From Thauera sedimentorum (lineage in GTDB: Bacteria > Pseudomonadota > Gammaproteobacteria > Burkholderiales > Rhodocyclaceae): 64,000 nt of DNA. The position numbers were made by a program, and so were the translations under genes. Shown here piece after piece: positions 17,060 through 26,305 of this stretch (the first letter of the stretch is position 1; the number at the start of each line of letters is the position of its first letter). The DNA is taken from NCBI RefSeq assembly GCF_014489115.1, contig NZ_JACTAH010000002.1:1346586-1410585 (forward strand), written 5' to 3'. Below the pieces are notes generated by a model. The model saw nothing but the letters and a program-made list of their open reading frames with translations. It ran no database searches and was not told where the DNA came from.

Positions 17060-18153
17060 CGTGCTTCTCCCGCAGCGTGCACGCGCTGCACGAAGGCCTG
17101 CGCAGCGCCGCGCAGGTCACCGGCCTCGAGCAGCGCACCGCCGATCAGCAACATCACGTCCGTGCCGTAGAACGCCACCATTTCCTCGACCCGCGCCGGG
17201 GTCATGCCGCCGGCCGGCACCGGCAGGGCAGCCGGCAGTGTGCCCCAGGGCGCGCGCGCCGCCTCGGCAATCGCCCGGCAGGTCTGCGGCGTGTAGCTGA
17301 AGCGCCCGCCGTGGTTGGGAAAGATCACCGCGTCGGCGCCCGCCAGGCGGAACAGCTTGCCGATCAGCGCCGGCGGGGCGATGCGCGTGGCGCCGCCCAG
17401 CGCCGGGTGAGCGAGCAGCGGCAGGCCCTCTTCGGCCAGTTCCTGCAGCGCGCCGAGGCCGGAGACCATGGGCGCGAGCATCAGCATGCCGACCCCCGCC
17501 TCGCGGGCGATACGCAGCTGCTCGCGCAGCCGCCGCGGTCCGCCGCCCAGGCTGGGCGCGTACACGCAGCGGTGGCCGGTGGCGCGGTTGGCCGCGTCGA
17601 TGGCGCGCTGCACCGCCACGACCCGGCGGGCGAAGGGCGCGTCGACCTGGTCGGCCAGGCCATGATCGTCCTTGACGATGTCGATGCCGGCGGCCGCCAG
17701 CTCGCCGGCCAGCGCGGCCAGCGCCTCGGGGCTGCTGCCCTGCGGCTTCAGCGCGCTGCAGCTCAGCGGGCGGCGGGTGGCGACGCCGCAGCGCTCGCGC
17801 AGGCCGGCGATGCCGAAGCGCGGCCCGCCAAAACCTTCCAGCGCCGCAGGGGGGAGCTCGACATCGAGCAGTTCGACTTCGGGCTGCAGCGAGCAGTTGC
17901 CGAACAGCATGTTCATCAGCTGTCCGGCCTCGAGGCCGGTGGTGTCGAGGGCCAGGCCGAGGACGACGCGGAAATGCGCCTCGCCGTCGGCCTCGATGGA
18001 TTCGACGCGGCCGACGATGTGCTCGAGGATGCGCTGGTCGGCGATGGCCGCAGTGGGCATCTCCACGCTCTGTTCCACCGCCAGGGCGGCGGCGCGGCGC
18101 TCGATCTCGGCGGCCGTGCAGCGGATGCGGTAGCTTGCCTGCAGTCTGTGCAT
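17056..18153 (-). CDS. RuBisCO-like protein (form IV)
   Basis: A 365-residue, shortened RuBisCO large-subunit homologue. The barrel begins with SALKPQG (K136 aligns with catalytic K175), then GIDIVKDDHG: K161 and D163 align with the carbamylated lysine and D203, but the E204 position is H164. The second lysine of KPK is Q138. Phosphate-binding GG pairs are at about 315 and 338, and the loop-6 lysine is missing. It should therefore not fix CO2. Known form IV proteins enolise or isomerise sugar phosphates, for example in methylthioadenosine salvage. It is translationally coupled to a cupin. Confidence 0.85.
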   Translation of the reverse strand: MHRLQASYRIRCTAAEIERRAAALAVEQSVEMPTAAIADQRILEHIVGRVESIEADGEAHFRVVLGLALDTTGLEAGQLMNMLFGNCSLQPEVELLDVELPPAALEGFGGPRFGIAGLRERCGVATRRPLSCSALKPQGSSPEALAALAGELAAAGIDIVKDDHGLADQVDAPFARRVVAVQRAIDAANRATGHRCVYAPSLGGGPRRLREQLRIAREAGVGMLMLAPMVSGLGALQELAEEGLPLLAHPALGGATRIAPPALIGKLFRLAGADAVIFPNHGGRFSYTPQTCRAIAEAARAPWGTLPAALPVPAGGMTPARVEEMVAFYGTDVMLLIGGALLEAGDLRGAAQAFVQRVHAAGEAR

Positions 18154-18231
18154 GAAACGGGTTTAATTTTTCGCGGACAGGACGCATATTATGCCTCGTG
18201 GCCGGACGGTGTCCGGCGCCCTGGCCGTGTC

Positions 18232-18981
18232 ATGAAGCTGCGCATCTGCACCTACAACATCCACAAGGGATTCTCGCAGTTCAACCGCCGCATGGTGGTG
18301 CACGAGCTGCGCGAGCGTCTGCGCAGCCTGGACGTGGACCTGGTGTTCCTGCAGGAGGTGCAGGGGCTGCACCTGGGGCATGCGGCGCGCCACATGAACT
18401 GGCCGGCCCATCCGCAGCACGAGTTCCTGGCCGAGGACATCTGGCATCAGACGGCCTACGGCGGCAACGCGGTCTACGACCACGGCCACCATGGCAATGC
18501 CATCCTCAGCCGCCACCTGATCCTGAGCACCGACAACCAGGACGTGTCCGACCACCGCTTCGAGCGCCGCGGCCTGCTGCATTGCGAGGTGGAGCTTCCC
18601 GGCCTCGCGCAGCAGGTGCATTGCGTGTGCGTGCATCTCGGCCTGATGGCAGGCAGCCGGCGCCGGCAGATGGAAGCGCTGGCCGAGCGCATGGAGCGGC
18701 TGGCGACCGACGGCGCACCAATGATCATTGCCGGGGACTTCAACGACTGGCGCAACCACGCCGACGAGATCCTCGGGCGCCGGCTCGGGCTGGTGGAGGC
18801 CTTCGGCACCGGGCGCGGGCGCCCCGCGCGCAGCTTTCCCAGCCGCCTGCCGGTGTTCCGGCTCGACCGCATCTACGTGCGCGGCTTCGACGTGCGCGAC
18901 GCGCAGGTGCACTTCGGCCCGCCCTGGTCGCAGCTGTCCGACCACGCCGCGCTGACCGCCGAGCTGGAGCTCTCTGCGTGA
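18232..18981 (+). CDS. Endonuclease/exonuclease/phosphatase-family protein
   Basis: A 249-residue protein of the EEP metal-dependent phosphoesterase fold. It has the metal-binding asparagine in TYNIHKG, FLQEVQ, NAILSR, the catalytic GDFND at about residue 165, and the terminal SDHAAL. It has no signal peptide. Neighbouring genes of this type beside cardiolipin synthase are common in proteobacteria, suggesting a lipid-linked role, but the substrate is unknown. Its stop overlaps the downstream synthase start (GTGA). A dyad GCATATTATGC at 18184-18194 may include the -10 element. Confidence 0.86.
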   Translation: MKLRICTYNIHKGFSQFNRRMVVHELRERLRSLDVDLVFLQEVQGLHLGHAARHMNWPAHPQHEFLAEDIWHQTAYGGNAVYDHGHHGNAILSRHLILSTDNQDVSDHRFERRGLLHCEVELPGLAQQVHCVCVHLGLMAGSRRRQMEALAERMERLATDGAPMIIAGDFNDWRNHADEILGRRLGLVEAFGTGRGRPARSFPSRLPVFRLDRIYVRGFDVRDAQVHFGPPWSQLSDHAALTAELELSA

Positions 18982-20135
18982 CCCGTTTCGTCGCCGGCAA
19001 CGCGCTCACCCTGCTGGAGACCGGCCAGGATTACTTCCCGGCGCTGATCGGGGCACTCGATGCCGCCACCCGGGAGGTCTTCCTGGAGACCTACATCTTC
19101 GAGAACGACGGCGTCGGTCGCCGGGTGGCCAGCGCGCTCGGCCGTGCAGCGCAGCGCGGGGTGCGGGTGCGGGTGCTGGTCGACGGCTTCGGCGGGCGCA
19201 GCTTCGTGCGCGAGCTGATGCCGGTGCTGGAGGCCGACGGGGTGCAGGTGCTGATCTACCGGCGCGAGGTGCGCGCGCTCTCGCTGCGCCGCCACCGCCT
19301 GCGGCGCATGCATCGCAAGCTGGTGGTGGTCGATGGCGAGGTGGCCTTCGTCGGCGGCATCAACATCATCGACGACTTCGACCGCGGCGCACCGGAGCGG
19401 CCGCGCTTCGACTACGCGCTGCAGGTGCGGGGGCCGGTGCTCGAGCAGATCCTGGCCGCGGTGCACCGTCTGTGGCGGCTCGTTTCATGGGCCAACTTCC
19501 GCCGCCGGCTCAACGAACCGCTGCTGGCGCCGGCGCGCACCGAACCGGCCGGCCGGCTGCGCGCCGCCTTCGTCATCCGCGACAACATCCGCCACCGGCG
19601 CGACATCGAGGACGCCTACCTGGCGGCCATCGGCCGGGCGCGGCACGAGGTGGTGATCGCCTGCGCCTATTTCTTCCCCGGCCGGCGCTTTCGCCGCGCC
19701 CTGGTCGAGGCGGCGCGCCGTGGCGTGAAGGTGACCCTGCTGCTGCAGGGGCTGGCCGACCATCCGGTGCTGGCGAGCGCCAGCCGCGCGCTCTACCCGC
19801 ATTTTCTGGCTCTGGGCATCCGCCTGTTCGAGTATCACAGCAGCTATCTGCACGCCAAGGTGGCGGTGGTCGACGGGCGCTGGGCGACGGTGGGGTCGAG
19901 CAACATCGACCCCTTCAGCCTGCTGCTGGCGCGCGAGGCCAACCTGCTGGTCGAGGACGGCAGCTTTGCGCGGGATCTGCGGATCAGCCTGGAGCGGGCA
20001 ATACAGGAAGGCGGCCGCGAACTGCATCACGGCGCCTGGCACCGCCAGGGGCGGCTGCGCCGCCTGGGCAGCTGGCTGGCCTACCAGTTCGTGCGCCTGG
20101 CGATCGGCGTGGCGGGCTATGGCGGCAAGCACTGA
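18978..20135 (+). CDS. clsB: Cardiolipin synthase (ClsB-like phospholipase D family)
   Basis: A 385-residue enzyme with two HKD motifs: HRKLVVVDGEVAFVGGINI at about residue 112 and HAKVAVVDGRWATVGSSNIDP at about residue 293. It joins phosphatidyl groups to make cardiolipin at the inner membrane. Without N-terminal membrane helices it resembles ClsB (YbhO) rather than ClsA. The GTG start overlaps the previous stop by four bases, so it is coupled to the EEP-family gene, as ybhO is to ybhP in E. coli. Confidence 0.9.
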   Translation: MTRFVAGNALTLLETGQDYFPALIGALDAATREVFLETYIFENDGVGRRVASALGRAAQRGVRVRVLVDGFGGRSFVRELMPVLEADGVQVLIYRREVRALSLRRHRLRRMHRKLVVVDGEVAFVGGINIIDDFDRGAPERPRFDYALQVRGPVLEQILAAVHRLWRLVSWANFRRRLNEPLLAPARTEPAGRLRAAFVIRDNIRHRRDIEDAYLAAIGRARHEVVIACAYFFPGRRFRRALVEAARRGVKVTLLLQGLADHPVLASASRALYPHFLALGIRLFEYHSSYLHAKVAVVDGRWATVGSSNIDPFSLLLAREANLLVEDGSFARDLRISLERAIQEGGRELHHGAWHRQGRLRRLGSWLAYQFVRLAIGVAGYGGKH

Positions 20136-20177
20136 GCGCCCCGCAAGGGTAAGGGCGCGCGCTTGGCGGGACCGCCG

Positions 20178-20254
20178 GTAGGAGCGGCCTTGGCCGCGAT
20201 CGCTGCGTCGATACATCGCCCGGACGCCGCATCGTGGCCAAGGCCGCTCCTGCA
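20178..20254. repeat. Interspersed palindromic repeat, copy 2 (REP-like)
   Basis: The left arm GTAGGAGCGGCCTTGGCCGC is matched by a right arm ending GGCCAAGGCCGCTCCTGCA, with a spacer partly shared with copy 3. It sits between the convergent ends of the cardiolipin synthase and the CoA-binding protein genes, with no other terminator visible. Confidence 0.88.
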
Positions 20255-20266
20255 GGAGGGTGCCTC

Positions 20267-20743
20267 CTAGCGGCTGGCCGGCAGGATGGGGCGCTTGGCG
20301 GAGATCACCCCGGTGTTTACCCCGGCCCAGTTCAGGCCGCCGAACAGGCGCGCGTATTCGATCTTCACGCAGCGGTCCATGACCACCTGCATGCCGCCCG
20401 CTTCGGCCTGCCGGGCGGCGTCCTCGTTGATCACCCCGAGCTGCATCCAGAACACCCTGGCGCCGATGGCCAGCGCGTCATCGGCCAGCGGCGGCACGTC
20501 CGCGGGCTTGCGGAACACGTCCACCATGTCGACCGGCACCGGGATGTCGCGCAGGCTGGGGTAGCACTTCTGGCCGAGGATCTCGTCGTAGGCGGGATTG
20601 ACCGGGATGATCGTGTAGCCGCGCTCCTGCATGTACTTGGCGGCAAAGAAGCTGGGGCGGTGCCAGTTGGCCGACAGGCCCACCACTGCGATGCTGCGGC
20701 AGTCCAGCAGCACCCGGCGCAGTCCGTCAATGTCGTCGATCAT
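20267..20743 (-). CDS. CoA-binding (Rossmann-fold) protein, YccU-like
   Basis: A 158-residue protein made of one CoA-binding domain: the nucleotide loop VVGLSANWHRPSF, then YTIIPVNPAY, DMVDVFRKPAD, FWMQLGVINEDAA and a final VVMDRCVKIEYARL. Homologues are small cytoplasmic CoA-binding proteins without a settled function. The ATG at 20743 overlaps the gluQ stop by four bases, so it is translationally coupled; a longer frame to 20848 would run inside gluQ and is rejected. Confidence 0.85.
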   Translation of the reverse strand: MIDDIDGLRRVLLDCRSIAVVGLSANWHRPSFFAAKYMQERGYTIIPVNPAYDEILGQKCYPSLRDIPVPVDMVDVFRKPADVPPLADDALAIGARVFWMQLGVINEDAARQAEAGGMQVVMDRCVKIEYARLFGGLNWAGVNTGVISAKRPILPASR

Positions 20744-21690
20744 CCGTTCGATTTCTCCGTAGTCGGTGGCGGAAAGCCTTGCAGGCCGGGGGCCGGGATG
20801 GCGTGCCGGCGGGGTACGCGTGCGAGCGACCAGTGCGCCCGTGCCCACTGCCAGATCTCGGCAAGCGTCGCGCCGGCAAGCTGCGACGGGGGATTCTGGC
20901 CCAGAAAGGCCAGCGCCGCCAGCAGCGCGGCCGCGGCGGGCTGCTCATCGATGGCGCTCGCCAGGGTCTGTTTGGAGAGCTTCTCGCCCGCGGCATTGGT
21001 GGCCAGCGGCAGATGGGCGTAGTGCAGCTCGGCCATGCCGAGCAGGCGCTGCAGGTAGCGCTGGCGGCCGGTGGAATCGAGCAGGTCGGCGCCGCGCACC
21101 ACGTGGGTGACGCCGGCGTCGGCATCGTCCACGACCACCGCTAGCTGGTAGGCGAACAGGCCGTCGGCGCGCAGCACCACGAAATCGCCAAGCTCGCGCT
21201 CCAGGTCCTCTTCCTGGGCGCCCTGTACCGCGTCGTCGAAGGCAATGCTGCCGGCGACGCGAACCCGCCAGGCCCGCGCCAGCCGCCCGGGGGGCGGGCC
21301 GTTGCGGCAGGTGCCGGGGTAGATGCGCGAACCGTCGCGCGCCAGCGGGGCTTCGGCCAGCTCGCGACGGGTGCAGGCGCAGGCGTAGGCGTGGCCGCCG
21401 GCTTTCAGGCGCTCGAGCGCGTCGGCGTAGGCCGTGGTGCGCCGGCTCTGCCACACCGGCTCGCCGTCCCACTCGAAGCCGAAGCGCTCGAGCGTGCGCA
21501 GGATGCCCTCGGCCGCGCCGGGGATGCAGCGCGGTGCGTCCACGTCCTCGATGCGCAGCAGCCAGCGTCCGCCATGGTGGCGTGCATCGAGGTAGCTGCC
21601 GGTGGCCGCGACCAGCGAACCGAAGTGCAAGGGTCCGGTAGGCGAGGGGGCGAAGCGGCCGACGTAGGGCTGGACGGGCGGGGTCATCAT
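20740..21690 (-). CDS. gluQ: Glutamyl-Q tRNA(Asp) synthetase
   Basis: A 316-residue paralogue of the glutamyl-tRNA synthetase catalytic core without an anticodon-binding domain. The signature FAPSPTGPLHFGS at the N-terminus (HFGS in place of HIGH) and KLSKQ in place of KMSKS are typical of GluQ-RS. A zinc site CACTRREL...YPGTCR is at residues 105-130. It glutamylates queuosine at the wobble base of tRNA-Asp. It is divergent from the HDOD gene and coupled to the CoA-binding gene downstream. Confidence 0.94.
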   Translation of the reverse strand: MMTPPVQPYVGRFAPSPTGPLHFGSLVAATGSYLDARHHGGRWLLRIEDVDAPRCIPGAAEGILRTLERFGFEWDGEPVWQSRRTTAYADALERLKAGGHAYACACTRRELAEAPLARDGSRIYPGTCRNGPPPGRLARAWRVRVAGSIAFDDAVQGAQEEDLERELGDFVVLRADGLFAYQLAVVVDDADAGVTHVVRGADLLDSTGRQRYLQRLLGMAELHYAHLPLATNAAGEKLSKQTLASAIDEQPAAAALLAALAFLGQNPPSQLAGATLAEIWQWARAHWSLARVPRRHAIPAPGLQGFPPPTTEKSNG

Positions 21691-21759
21691 GAGTCGCGAC
21701 GATCATACCACCGGGGTCGCGGGGCTATACTCGGGCCAGATTACCCTCACGGGCAGCTC

Positions 21760-22650
21760 ATGACCCGACTCGAAGCCCTCAGGCACATCGCGGAGCAGGC
21801 CGCACGCGGCGAACTGGATTTCCCCACCGATGTGGCGGTGAGCCTGCGCGTGCGTACCGCGCTGGACGACCCGGACTGCCATGTCGACGCCGCAGCGCGC
21901 CTGGTGCAGGCCGAGCCGCTGCTGGCCGCGCGCGTGGTGGCGATGGCCAACTCGGTGGCCTACAACCGCTCGGGGCGGCAGATCGCCGACGTGCGCAGCG
22001 CGGTCACCCGCCTGGGGTTCGCCACCCTGCGCAGCCTGGCGATGGCGCTGGTCACCCGGCAGATGGCAGGGCGCCCGGGCAGCCCGGTCCGGCAACGCGC
22101 CGCCGCCCAGCTGTGGGCGCATACCACCCAGGTGGCGGCCCTGGCGCGGGTGATCGCGCAGAAGGTGACGAAGCAGAATCCGGACACCGCGCTGTTTGCC
22201 GGGCTGGTGCATGAGATCGGCGGCTTCTATCTCCTGTCGCGCGCCGAGGCCTACCCGGTGCTGCTCGAGGCGCTCGATCCGGCGGTGCCGGCGCCGGCCG
22301 CAGACCCGGCCGGGGGGCAGGACGGCGTCGACGATCCGGAGGGCGAGATCGAGCGTGAGCTGTCGCTGATCATCCTGCGCCGCCTGGCGGTGCCCGAGGA
22401 GATCGTCTCGGCCGTGTCCGCCTGTGGCGAAGGCTATCTGGCCTTGCCGCCGGCGGGCTTGGGCGACACCTTGCTGCTCGCCGACGAGCTGACCGCGGTG
22501 CGTTCTCCCCTGCGTCGCGGAGAGGCCGGGATGGACGGTGAGCGGGCCCTGGGCAGCGTGGACCTGGCGGTCGGCGAGGACACGCTGGCGGAGATCCTCC
22601 GCGTGGCGCAGGACGAGGTCGGTTCGCTGACCCAGGCGCTGGCCTTCTGA
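21760..22650 (+). CDS. HDOD-domain signalling protein
   Basis: A 296-residue protein with an HDOD domain over about residues 15-220 (LLAARVVAMANSVAYNRSG, AVTRLGFATLRSLAMAL, FAGLVHEIGGFYLL). The catalytic HD pair of true HD phosphohydrolases is HE here (VHEIG), as expected for the non-enzymatic HDOD group. Such proteins act in signalling, often in motility or cyclic-di-GMP networks; no partner is nearby. The ATG at 21760 was chosen at the start of homology; a TATACT box lies 29 bases upstream. Confidence 0.85.
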   Translation: MTRLEALRHIAEQAARGELDFPTDVAVSLRVRTALDDPDCHVDAAARLVQAEPLLAARVVAMANSVAYNRSGRQIADVRSAVTRLGFATLRSLAMALVTRQMAGRPGSPVRQRAAAQLWAHTTQVAALARVIAQKVTKQNPDTALFAGLVHEIGGFYLLSRAEAYPVLLEALDPAVPAPAADPAGGQDGVDDPEGEIERELSLIILRRLAVPEEIVSAVSACGEGYLALPPAGLGDTLLLADELTAVRSPLRRGEAGMDGERALGSVDLAVGEDTLAEILRVAQDEVGSLTQALAF

Positions 22651-22663
22651 ACGCGGGGTGAAC

Positions 22664-22690
22664 AAAAAAGGCCCCGCGTGGCGGGGCCTT
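22664..22690 (-). terminator. Rho-independent terminator of ychF
   Basis: A ten-base-pair stem AAGGCCCCGC/GCGGGGCCTT with a three-base loop. On the minus strand it is followed by a T run. It may also stop the convergent HDOD transcript, although that side lacks a T run. Confidence 0.9.
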
Positions 22691-22712
22691 GTGCGGATCG
22701 GGGCAGGCGCCG

Positions 22713-23800
<1,088 letters not shown>

Positions 23801-23804
<4 letters not shown>

Positions 23805-24451
23805 GGCGTGGTTTCGTCCTTGGGTGTGTCCGGGGCGGCGGGCGCCTTGGGGGCTTTCGGGGGTTTGGGGGCGGCGGGGCGGGCGTTCAGGCGCTGGGTC
23901 GCCGAACTCCAGTCGCCGGCGGCGATCCGCGACCAGGCGGCGAGCGCGCGGTCGATGGCTTCGTCGATGGAGACCTGCTCCTCGCGCCTTGCGGGCTTGA
24001 GCACGTAGTTCACCACCTCGTTGCGGTCGCCCGGATGGCCGATGCCGATGCGCAGTCGCCAGTAGTCGTTGGTGCCGAGGTGGGCCGAGGTGTCCTTGAG
24101 GCCGTTGTGGCCGCCGAGCCCGCCGCCGAACTTCAGGCGCAGCTGGCCGGGCGGGATGTCGAGCTCGTCATGGACGACGAGGATCTCGGCAGGCTGGATG
24201 CGGTAGAAGCGCGCCAGCGCGCCGACCGCCTGGCCGGAGCGGTTCATGTAGGTCTGCGGCATCAGCAGCCACACGCCGGCTTCGCGCGCGTTGGCCACCA
24301 GGCCGTGGAAGCGCGACTCGTGGCTGAAGCGGGCGCCGAGCTGGTCGGCGAGGCGCTCACAAAACCAAAACCCGGCATTGTGCCGGGTTTCGGTGTACTG
24401 GCTGCCCGGATTGCCGAGGCCGACGATGAGGCGCGGGGCTGCAGCGGTCAT
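23801..24451 (-). CDS. pth: Peptidyl-tRNA hydrolase
   Basis: A 216-residue Pth that releases peptides from prematurely dropped peptidyl-tRNA. It has [18 protein letters not shown] (catalytic His in RHNAG at about residue 28), [12 protein letters not shown], the catalytic DELD, and [13 protein letters not shown]-terminal Ala/Pro/Lys-rich tail of about 25 residues goes beyond the usual 190-residue core. The ATG at 24451 starts just before the homology. It follows rplY and is coupled to ychF. Confidence 0.96.
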
Positions 24452-24489
24452 CGGATGACGGTCTCCACGATCCGGGCGGGCAGGGGCGC

Positions 24490-25092
24490 TCAGCCTTCGG
24501 CGCTTTCTTCTTCGGCCGCAGCTTCGCCCTTGGTCTTCAGCACGGTGACCACGACCGGGTCGCCTTCGCCATGGACCACCAGCTCGACGCCCTTCGGCAG
24601 CTTGATCTGCGACACGTGGATGGACTGGTCGGCTTCCAGGCCGCCGAGGTCGACTTCGATGAACTCGGGCAGGTTGGCCGGCAGGCACTGCACGTCCAGT
24701 TCGTTGATCACGTGGGAGATCATGCCGCCGCCGAGCTTGACGGCCGGGCTGTTGTCACCGTTCACGAAGTGCAGCGGCACCTTCAGGTGGATCTTGTGGT
24801 CGGCGTCGACGCGCTGGAAGTCGATGTGCAGCACTTGCGGCTTGTAGGCGTGCCACTGGCTGTCGCGCAGGACGACGGTCTGCTTCTTGCCTTCCAGGTC
24901 GATGGTCAGCACGGAAGCGTGGAAGGCTTCCTTGTTGAGCAGGTGGTACATCTCGTTGTGATCCATGGTGATCGGCGTGGCGGCAACGTCGCCACCGTAG
25001 ATGATGCCGGGCACCTGGCCGGCGCGACGCAGGCGGCGGCTCGCACTCGATCCCTGTTCCTCGCGCTGGGTAGCCTTGAACTCGATTTGCAT
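24490..25092 (-). CDS. rplY: 50S ribosomal protein L25 (Ctc form)
   Basis: A 200-residue long form of L25. The N-terminal 5S-rRNA-binding domain (about 1-92: REEQGSSASRRLRRAGQVPGIIYGG) is followed by the TL5/Ctc-type C-terminal beta domain (about 95-185). E. coli has only the short domain; the long form is usual in betaproteobacteria. An acidic tail ends the protein. It lies between prs and pth, a conserved order. Confidence 0.96.
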   Translation of the reverse strand: MQIEFKATQREEQGSSASRRLRRAGQVPGIIYGGDVAATPITMDHNEMYHLLNKEAFHASVLTIDLEGKKQTVVLRDSQWHAYKPQVLHIDFQRVDADHKIHLKVPLHFVNGDNSPAVKLGGGMISHVINELDVQCLPANLPEFIEVDLGGLEADQSIHVSQIKLPKGVELVVHGEGDPVVVTVLKTKGEAAAEEESAEG

Positions 25093-25183
25093 TGTGAAGC
25101 TCCTGGTTTGAAGCGCTCCGCCCGCGACCAGGCGGAGCAGGTGGCGTCCGTCGGCCGCAGCCGGCGGACGAATCCGGTAGGTC

Positions 25184-26134
25184 TTATTCCATGAACAGCG
25201 AGGACACCGACTCCTCGTTGCTGATGCGCAGCACGGTGTCGGCCAGCAGCGAGGCGACCGAGATCTGGCGGATGCGCGAACTGGCCTTGGCGTCGTCGCG
25301 CAGCGGAATGGTGTCGGTGACGACCAGCTCGTCCAGTTCGGAGTCGTTGATGCGCGACACCGCGGCGCCGGACAACACCGCGTGGGTGCAGTAGGCCAGC
25401 ACGCGCTTGGCGCCGTTTTCCTTCAGTGCGCTGGCGGCCTTGCACAGCGTGCCGGCGGTGTCGACGATGTCGTCCATGATCACGCAGGTGCGGCCTTCGA
25501 CTTCACCGATGATGTTCATCACCTCGGAGACGTTGGCCTTGGGACGGCGCTTGTCGATGATCGCCAGGTCGCACTCCATGCGCTTGGCGAAGGCGCGTGC
25601 GCGCACCACGCCACCGACGTCCGGCGAGACCACCAGCAGATCGTCGTGCTTCTGCTTGTCGAGGTCGGCCAGCAGCACCGGGGCGGCATACACGTTGTCC
25701 ACCGGGATGTCGAAGAAGCCCTGGATCTGGTCGGCGTGCAGGTCCATGGTCAGCAGGCGCTGGACGCCCACGGCCTGCAGCATGTTGGCCACCACCTTGG
25801 CGGTGATCGGCACGCGCGCCGAACGCGGGCGGCGGTCCTGGCGGGCGTAGCCGAAGTAGGGGATGGCGGCGGTGATGCGGCCGGCGGACGCGCGCTTGAG
25901 CGCATCGACCAGGACCAGCATTTCCATCAGGTTCTCGTTGGTCGGCGCACAGGTCGGTTGCAGGATGAACACGTCCTTGCCGCGCACGTTCTCAAGCAGT
26001 TCGACGTTGACCTCGCCGTCGGAGAAGCGCCCGACCGTCGCGGACCCGAGCGCGATGCCCAGGCGACGGACCACGTCGGAGGCAAGTTTGGGATTGGCGT
26101 TGCCGGTGAAGACCATCAGGCTGCCGTAGGCCAT
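25184..26134 (-). CDS. prs: Ribose-phosphate pyrophosphokinase
   Basis: A 316-residue class I PRPP synthetase making PRPP from ribose 5-phosphate and ATP, the precursor of nucleotides, histidine, tryptophan and NAD. It has [10 protein letters not shown], the [20 protein letters not shown] segment, ATP-binding YARQDR, and the PRPP loop [18 protein letters not shown] at about residue 220. Length is standard. It is transcribed in the same direction as the tRNA-Gln gene just upstream and rplY downstream. Confidence 0.98.
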   Translation of the reverse strand: MAYGSLMVFTGNANPKLASDVVRRLGIALGSATVGRFSDGEVNVELLENVRGKDVFILQPTCAPTNENLMEMLVLVDALKRASAGRITAAIPYFGYARQDRRPRSARVPITAKVVANMLQAVGVQRLLTMDLHADQIQGFFDIPVDNVYAAPVLLADLDKQKHDDLLVVSPDVGGVVRARAFAKRMECDLAIIDKRRPKANVSEVMNIIGEVEGRTCVIMDDIVDTAGTLCKAASALKENGAKRVLAYCTHAVLSGAAVSRINDSELDELVVTDTIPLRDDAKASSRIRQISVASLLADTVLRISNEESVSSLFME

Positions 26135-26210
26135 AACCGAATCTCCGATGCCGATAGAATGACTGGTTCGAAAACGACTCGGGCAGGCGCGCTGGCCTGC
26201 CCGATCTGTT

Positions 26211-26287
26211 TGGCTGGGGAGGAAGGATTCGAACCCTCGAATGCCGGAATCAAAATCCGGTGCCTTAACCGACTTGGCGACTCCCCA
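26211..26287 (-). tRNA. tRNA-Gln (TTG anticodon)
   Basis: A cloverleaf on the minus strand with acceptor stem TGGGGAG pairing with CTCCCCA, anticodon loop TTTTGAT on a CCGGA/TCCGG stem giving TTG, and the T-arm GAGGGTTCGAATCCTTC. CCA is encoded. It lies between ispE and prs on the same strand, as in many betaproteobacteria. Confidence 0.97.
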
Positions 26288-26305
26288 AGAAACCTTTTCG
26301 CCAGC

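Noticed and set aside
17077..18231. Long plus-strand N-terminal extension of the EEP-family protein
   Set aside because: It is antisense to the RuBisCO-like gene, and homology to the EEP fold begins only at 18232.
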